Positions 59,063-64,000 of a stretch of DNA of 64,000 nt are shown here, piece by piece; within the stretch, counting starts at the first letter, position 1; each line of letters begins with the position of its first letter. The stretch is taken from contig LT598461.1 of NCBI GenBank assembly GCA_900074725.1, positions 496,001 to 560,000 of the forward strand. Reading direction: 5' to 3'. Below the pieces are notes generated by a model. That model saw only the letters and a program-made list of their open reading frames with translations, did no database searches and was not told the DNA's origin. The translations under genes were made by a program, and so were the position numbers. This DNA comes from Lachancea dasiensis (Eukaryota > Ascomycota > Saccharomycetes > Saccharomycetales > Saccharomycetaceae).

Positions 59063-60775
59063 CTAGCGTCTTTCAATACCTAGGATTGATACAATCTTCT
59101 TAGTAGCAGCAACAACATCCTCATCGCAATAGCGTTTACCGGTGAGCTGAAGGGCAACGGGACCCCCAACGTAACTCTCTGCGTTGTATTTGATACCTCC
59201 CTTGTCGTCACACCAGACCATTTTCTCGTAAGCGTTATTTTTTAGCTCAGGAACAACAGCATCTTTCTCCACATCGTGGTAAACTCCTGCTGGGAACACA
59301 ACGTTGGGGTAGTCCAATAGATTCCAGAAGGACGTGTACCCCCAGTAGAGCGACTGGCCTGGAATCTCAGCTGGCCCATTGTAAGTTGGCGAAAGTATGA
59401 AATCAAGATCTGAAAAGTACTTCTGCAACATTTCAACTCTCAAGGCATCTCTCATTCCATTCAACTCCTTGTTACCGCAGACGGAGAGCTCTTCACCGCC
59501 ACCAAATTTCATATAATGCTTGGTGAGAGGCAATAATGGCTCGCCGCTTGGGGCCCACATGGATAGCTGCACTTTGTTTCCATCGCAGGTGTATAGTTTT
59601 AGGTTGGCGGTATAAATATCGAACATTTCTTTCTCAGAGTACCATGTGGGGTTTAGCTCAACGATCTCGATGTCTGGACACTTCGAAAGTTTGGCCACGG
59701 TCTCACGAACACCTCTCGAAACAGCAGGGAAGGGAGTTACCAAGTTATCATCATACAGAACACCAATCTTGATTTTTGCTGGCAATTGTTCTTTGCGCCA
59801 TTCGATTGGGACGCACATAGGATCATATAGCCATGGCTTTCCCTCGTTGATATAAGCCTTCATGTAGCTGTCTAATTCATCAATAGATCTTGCCAGAGGT
59901 CCTTGAACAGCCACAATCGATTCTTGGCCCTTACCGCTAGACAAGCCGTTCATCAACGACAAACGCCTAGTGGTTGGTCTCAAACCGAATAAGTTAGTGA
60001 AAGCAGCTGGCGCGCGAACGCTACCGCCGATATCACTACCGTGACCCACAACTGAACCGTGCATAGCCACAATCGCGGATTCACCACCGGAGGACCCGCC
60101 TGGCGACAAACGTGTGGAGAGAGGATTTCTGGTTCTTCCGGTGATGTTATTCCACGTATCCAGATGCATGATACCTTGAGGCTGCGCCGTCCGGGTGTGG
60201 AAGACGGCACCCAATTTGTTCAAGATGGTGATAGACACAGCTTCGTTTTCTGGGAAATTATCCATGTAGGCCACGTAAGACGCCGTAGTCATTTTATTCT
60301 TGTAGTTCATGTGCTCCTTCAATGACACCACTACTCCGTGCAATGGGCCCACAAGTTTCTGGGTGTCCTTCAAATACTGGTCAAGCTCCCTTGCTCTTTG
60401 TAGGGCTTCTGGGATCAAAAATTGCATCACACAGTTTGTAGCAAGTTGCGCTACAATAGCTGCTTTGATATAAGCCTCGGTAATCTGCAGCGCTGTGAGT
60501 TCGCCGGACAGCTGTTTTTGGGTGAGATCGGCAATAGTTAGGTTCCCCACTATATTTTGTTCCTCGGACGACAGCAAATTCCAGAATTTGGTGGCATCAA
60601 CAGGATCTGAGTCCAGCACCTCTGCCGATGGAATCGCTGCCGTACATTTTTTGTAGAACTCTGGATCAAATGCCTGCATCTGGTCAACCGCATCCTTGTT
60701 GTAGGCGTCAATCTTTGGCCCGAAGGTGGCAAATTTGACAGCATCTTCGCTAGGATAAGAGTTATCTTGAGTCAT
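59063..60775 (-). CDS. AMD2: Amidase-signature enzyme, Amd2-like
   Basis: A 570-residue amidase-signature hydrolase resembling S. cerevisiae Amd2 (YDR242W, 549) and fungal acetamidases. The Ser-cisSer-Lys triad is intact: Lys153 in GVVVSLKEHMN, cis-Ser228 in SPGGSSGGESA, and nucleophile Ser252 in SDIGGSVRAPAAF. GLRPTTRR and GPLARSIDELDSYMKAYI further match the family. The natural substrate is unknown; acetamide-like amides are a guess. It lies outside its S. cerevisiae context, so local order breaks here. A pair of GATA sites about 255-265 bases upstream suggests nitrogen control. The ATG at 60775 is the first in frame. Confidence 0.9.
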   Translation of the reverse strand: MTQDNSYPSEDAVKFATFGPKIDAYNKDAVDQMQAFDPEFYKKCTAAIPSAEVLDSDPVDATKFWNLLSSEEQNIVGNLTIADLTQKQLSGELTALQITEAYIKAAIVAQLATNCVMQFLIPEALQRARELDQYLKDTQKLVGPLHGVVVSLKEHMNYKNKMTTASYVAYMDNFPENEAVSITILNKLGAVFHTRTAQPQGIMHLDTWNNITGRTRNPLSTRLSPGGSSGGESAIVAMHGSVVGHGSDIGGSVRAPAAFTNLFGLRPTTRRLSLMNGLSSGKGQESIVAVQGPLARSIDELDSYMKAYINEGKPWLYDPMCVPIEWRKEQLPAKIKIGVLYDDNLVTPFPAVSRGVRETVAKLSKCPDIEIVELNPTWYSEKEMFDIYTANLKLYTCDGNKVQLSMWAPSGEPLLPLTKHYMKFGGGEELSVCGNKELNGMRDALRVEMLQKYFSDLDFILSPTYNGPAEIPGQSLYWGYTSFWNLLDYPNVVFPAGVYHDVEKDAVVPELKNNAYEKMVWCDDKGGIKYNAESYVGGPVALQLTGKRYCDEDVVAATKKIVSILGIERR

Positions 60776-61027
60776 GGTTTGGATACAGTACCTCGATGGG
60801 GCTTTAACTACTGTTGCGATAGCTGAGTTTTTGTTGTAGGCGACGTTTTTCGTCTGGCCTGGTCAATTGTTCAAACTGGCCTAGTATGAAGAAAACCACA
60901 AGCAAACTGAGAAAGAAAAATCGCAACAGCTTGTCGCCTATTACATTTATAACCATCTCTTTGGATTGCTGGGTGCGGTGTGAGCCGGTTATCGTCTGTG
61001 TATATGTGTTCGCTAAAGGGCGATTTT

Positions 61028-61042
61028 CTTATCTCTGATAAG
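61028..61042. promoter_or_regulatory. Inverted pair of GATA sites upstream of the amidase
   Basis: CTTATC-TCT-GATAAG is a perfect inverted pair of GATAAG motifs with a 3-base spacer. Paired GATAAG sites are the binding sites of Gln3/Gat1 and the Dal80-type repressors in nitrogen catabolite control, which suits an amide-degrading enzyme. Confidence 0.6.
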
Positions 61043-61292
61043 AATTATATTAAACCTAAGCGCACGATAACAGTGACACGCTTAGGTTCCACAGGAAAAG
61101 CTGATTGGAACGAAGGAAAAGCGCGGTGTGAGTGCGGACGATAACGAGTCAACGGGACTGGCGCTTGATTTATTGTATGTATACGGTAGCGAGCAGCGAA
61201 GGTTCAGAGCTCCACCGTGCTGAGAACTTGATTATCTCGTGACAGATAATATCAAGGTGATGTGGCTGGTAACTTGAAGACGGCCATCGACT

Positions 61293-61307
61293 TGTTCCGG
61301 CGGAACA
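61293..61307. promoter_or_regulatory. Palindrome TGTTCCG-G-CGGAACA
   Basis: A perfect 7+1+7 inverted repeat whose centre is CCG-G-CGG, the everted CCG/CGG arrangement recognised by some Zn2Cys6 dimers. The target gene, probably the amidase, is inferred from position only. Confidence 0.4.
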
Positions 61308-62700
61308 GGTAATCGGGGAACGCATATAGATGACGAGTTTGCAGCTATGCGGTATTTGTACGTGAGGCGAATGGTGTATTGTCGGAGATTATGATAGTCG
61401 TTGAGCTTGGCAGTCCAACATCTCGCTGCATGTGTCGTTTAGCAGCCGGTCATAAGGACACGAGGAATGTGCTCAGGAATATGCGAAGAGCGCTTCTTGG
61501 GTAGCTTCTTTATAGTGGGTTTATGCAATGAGGACGAGGTGCGGTTACAGACAGGAAGGACACAATAGGACGGGCGGCGCGTCCGCATGCTGAGGGAAGC
61601 CGGGGAATCAAGTGGATGTAGAATGAAATCGACGAGCAGCTTCATCACGGGGTGATACCGGCTTATGTATTTTCCTCACTACTGAGACGGGTGGCTTTGG
61701 AGGCTAGTCCATGCGTTTGGGCTCGGCTGGTACTTGCTGGAGGCCGAGAGGTTGTACGAAACAGTCTTCAAGACCATATCAGCGATAGGGTAGGCGCAGC
61801 AAGCTTGGATTATCTTGGGATTGTTTCACGGGATTGATATGGGCGTACATGCAAAGAAGGGCCCGCCTGCAATCGTTATAGTGGCGTGTTGCTGGTATGG
61901 AATCCCAAATATCGCGGTCAGCGCAGACATCTCGGGCTTTGAGCAGCGTAATGATACTCGGCATGGATGGAACCGAGATAGGCAGCTAGCTTTGTGCAAA
62001 GCTACTAGAGCTATCTCGCTGGGTGGATGTGTCATTATGGTATCAAGTGACGATGAGGTTGCTATACTATATTGGTAACGGTTTGGCCATCGGAACCGGA
62101 CAACATACTGGAAGAGCATGGAAATCCTCCCAGCAAACCAAAAGCTTTATGGAATAGTTGGAGGAAATTTTCACCTGTCTTCTGACCTAAAGTTAGTAGA
62201 GTGCGGAATAAAACACAATGTCACCTTGATAAAGGGCTGCCCCGAAATTTGCGGGAAATAACGAAAACCCTGACTTTTTTATGAGATCTTCTCCTGTTAC
62301 TGCATCTTCCCGAATGTAAGACTAGGATATTCAAATGTGTAGGGCTTCAGAATGGCCGCGGCTGACATCACTTTACTTCACAGCACGGCGTTATCCGTTC
62401 CCTCCGAACAGCAAGGCAGCTCCTAAGCTAAATATTTGGCTAGTTGTATATGTCCACAACATCCGATCAAAGGCAGATGCCTTGCATTCACGTTTCGAAG
62501 AGATGAATGGTAACGGCAGGATAGTAAAAGCGCGTCACACTCGTCCAAGATGCTCTGAGCTGTCTCCCATCTTGTAATATCCCAATGTGTAGTTTTACAA
62601 AAGACTTATTACAAACACCTTCCTGCTAGAGGTGGCCAAAATCGCAAGGTCAAAAAGACAGGGCTCGTTCACTCCCAGCAGGATCTGCGCTTACGATAGA

Positions 62701-63522
62701 ATGAGCAACCGCAAAAACACGGCCGCCAACTTACTGTTGCGACAATATCGGGAGCTTACCGATGCCAAAAAAGCGATTCCATCGTTTCATATTGAGCTGG
62801 ACGATGATTCTAATATATTCCTGTGGAACGTAGGTGTGATGGTACTTAACGAAGACTCAATATACCACGGCGGATATTTCAAGGCGCAGATGCGGTTCCC
62901 AGAGGATTTCCCATTTTCCCCGCCCACTTTCCGATTTACGCCTGCGATATACCATCCCAACGTTTACCGCGATGGGAGGCTATGCATTTCGATCCTGCAC
63001 ACTAGCGGCGACCCAACTTCGGAGGAACCGGACTCCGAGACATGGTCACCCGTGCAGACCGTAGAGAGCGTTTTGATCTCAATCGTATCGCTGCTGGAGG
63101 ATCCCAACATCTCGTCTCCAGCTAACGTCGACGCTGCCGTGGACTACCGTAAGAATGTAGACCAGTACAAGCAGCGGGTGCGGCTGGAGGTAGAACGCTC
63201 CAAACAAGATATCCCTGAAGGATTTGTCATGCCCTCTGCACGTACCGCCTACGTGGCTCAACAGCACACAGAACCAGAGGACACCCGTGACCTCGGAGAC
63301 AACTTCTGGTACGACAGTGACGAGGAGGACGATGACGACAACGAGCCCGCTGCCGACATTTACGGGTACGGCCACGATGACGATGAGGACGACGAGGACG
63401 TCCAGTTCGAGGAAGACGATGACCTGAGCGTCGATAACGACAGCGTGATGGACCGGAAGCAACCTTGCAAGGCAGAAGACGAGAGTGAGGAACTTGAGGA
63501 CGAGATGAAGCTGGAAAAGTAA
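62701..63522 (+). CDS. CDC34: Ubiquitin-conjugating enzyme Cdc34
   Basis: Cdc34 is the E2 that works with SCF ligases to build Lys48 chains on cell-cycle targets such as Sic1. The 273-residue protein (yeast 295) starts MSNRKNTAANLLLRQYREL at the ATG at 62701. An upstream GTG at 62632 is rejected. The UBC fold has the catalytic Cys95 in HPNVYRDGRLCISILH and the acidic loop SGDPTSEEPDSETW that is characteristic of Cdc34-type E2s. After NFWYDSDEED comes a strongly acidic tail needed for SCF binding, somewhat shorter than in yeast, ending with the conserved DNDSVMDRKQPCKAEDESE. It is YDR054C in S. cerevisiae and is out of place relative to the rest of this block. Confidence 0.97.
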   Translation: MSNRKNTAANLLLRQYRELTDAKKAIPSFHIELDDDSNIFLWNVGVMVLNEDSIYHGGYFKAQMRFPEDFPFSPPTFRFTPAIYHPNVYRDGRLCISILHTSGDPTSEEPDSETWSPVQTVESVLISIVSLLEDPNISSPANVDAAVDYRKNVDQYKQRVRLEVERSKQDIPEGFVMPSARTAYVAQQHTEPEDTRDLGDNFWYDSDEEDDDDNEPAADIYGYGHDDDEDDEDVQFEEDDDLSVDNDSVMDRKQPCKAEDESEELEDEMKLEK

Positions 63523-64000
63523 GACGGCGACATACTGCATGCAACATCTACTCTACATGTATTTTCCGACACATATTGCAGCGTCCTGCACGTAGTGACA
63601 GACTACGACACTGCCAAGTGCAGTGCCCATTCGGAATTCTCACAACAACGACGACAACGGGGATTTCATCATTATTTTACTACTTGTCATTTCACTTTTT
63701 GGTTTTTTTTAATTTTTGGGAGTGGTCCGCAAATCCCGGGGCCTGTAGATCGTTTGTGGACATCCTTGAGAGTTCCTTGGGCCTGGCGAGGAGACCGAGG
63801 AATCCCTCTGCATACAGCTACTCCCTTCCTTACACGGAAAGCTTACATGGATGTCTCCAGGAAAGTCCGAAAGCCTAGCTAAATGTCGATAGACCTATGT
63901 AATTCACACGTGAATAGTGATCCTAATGGTTTTGTTTTAGCGCAAGTCGTAAAGACACTTACTCATAGGTATCAGCTTTATCTCGCAGCGCTAGCGAAAG
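63523..64000. other. Region downstream of CDC34 to the window end
   Basis: 478 bases with two overlapping plus-strand frames of about 100 codons that look random. A T-rich patch lies near 63700. No next gene can be identified before the window ends. Confidence 0.4.

Larger units (their letters stand above)
60776..62700. other. Long gene-poor gap between the amidase and CDC34
   Basis: 1.9 kb without a credible gene; the longest open frames (61-97 codons) overlap on both strands and have random composition. It contains paired GATA sites, a perfect 15-bp palindrome and the promoters of AMD2 and CDC34. No LTR, tRNA or gene relic was recognised. Confidence 0.5.

Noticed and set aside
61439-62119. 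Several 61-97 codon ORFs in the amidase-CDC34 gap
   Set aside because: They overlap on both strands with random composition and no recognisable domains.

Overview
The window is about 64 kb of densely packed, almost intron-free nuclear DNA from a budding yeast of the family Saccharomycetaceae. At least 32 protein genes and two tRNA genes can be recognised, nearly all orthologues of known Saccharomyces cerevisiae genes. The organism is very probably a species that never underwent the whole-genome duplication (WGD); Lachancea is my best guess from protein similarity and moderate GC, not a proven assignment. Genes that in S. cerevisiae sit on two duplicated tracks (YML109-YML100 and YMR273-YMR252) are interleaved here in one order with consistent strands. 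Four S. cerevisiae WGD pairs (ZDS1/ZDS2, URA5/URA10, CUE1/CUE4, TPS3/TSL1) appear as single genes.

Layout. 1-18.4 kb: ZDS1/2, the YML108W orthologue, tRNA-Ser(AGA), SCS7, PML39, URA5/10, SEC65, RRN9, MDM1, TMA23, PRP24. 18.4-35.2 kb: NUP188, PPA2, RSN1, a 2 kb gap with one possible small gene, the YMR265C orthologue, CAC2, CUE1/4, SAP30, the YMR262W TatD-family gene. 35.9-52.2 kb: TPS3/TSL1, TIF11, a NIPA-family transporter that interrupts the S. cerevisiae order, TRM732, tRNA-Asn(GTT), ROY1, PET111. 52.5-59.0 kb: PSH1 (with a probable intron) and AIM39, whose S. cerevisiae counterparts lie on chromosome XV, interleaved with COX7, GFD1, the YMR253C transporter and the YMR252C orthologue. 59-64 kb: an AMD2-like amidase and CDC34, both from elsewhere in the S. 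cerevisiae map, separated by a 1.9 kb gene-poor gap; this looks like a synteny breakpoint.

The genes are mostly housekeeping functions without operon logic: trehalose and sphingolipid metabolism, pyrimidine synthesis, nuclear pore and mRNA quality control, chromatin, translation initiation, tRNA modification and mitochondrial respiration. Many neighbours are convergent with very short or overlapping ends (PRP24/NUP188, CAC2/CUE1, AIM39/GFD1, YMR252C/AMD2, RRN9/MDM1).

Main observations. The conserved C-terminus of MDM1 lies in the -1 frame, and the two frames meet exactly at a U-UUU-UUA heptamer; this is either a homopolymer indel or a candidate -1 frameshift. PSH1 has no ATG in front of its RING domain unless a 73-nt intron is removed. 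RRN9 has an upstream ORF ending in an ATGA overlap with its start codon. The NIPA-family gene is inserted between TIF11 and TRM732. Two perfect short hairpins lie in the RSN1-YMR265C gap. Many of the longest open frames begin at TTG or GTG; I moved these to the first ATG that fits the family. No transposable element, LTR, viral relic, centromere or CRISPR-like structure was recognised.
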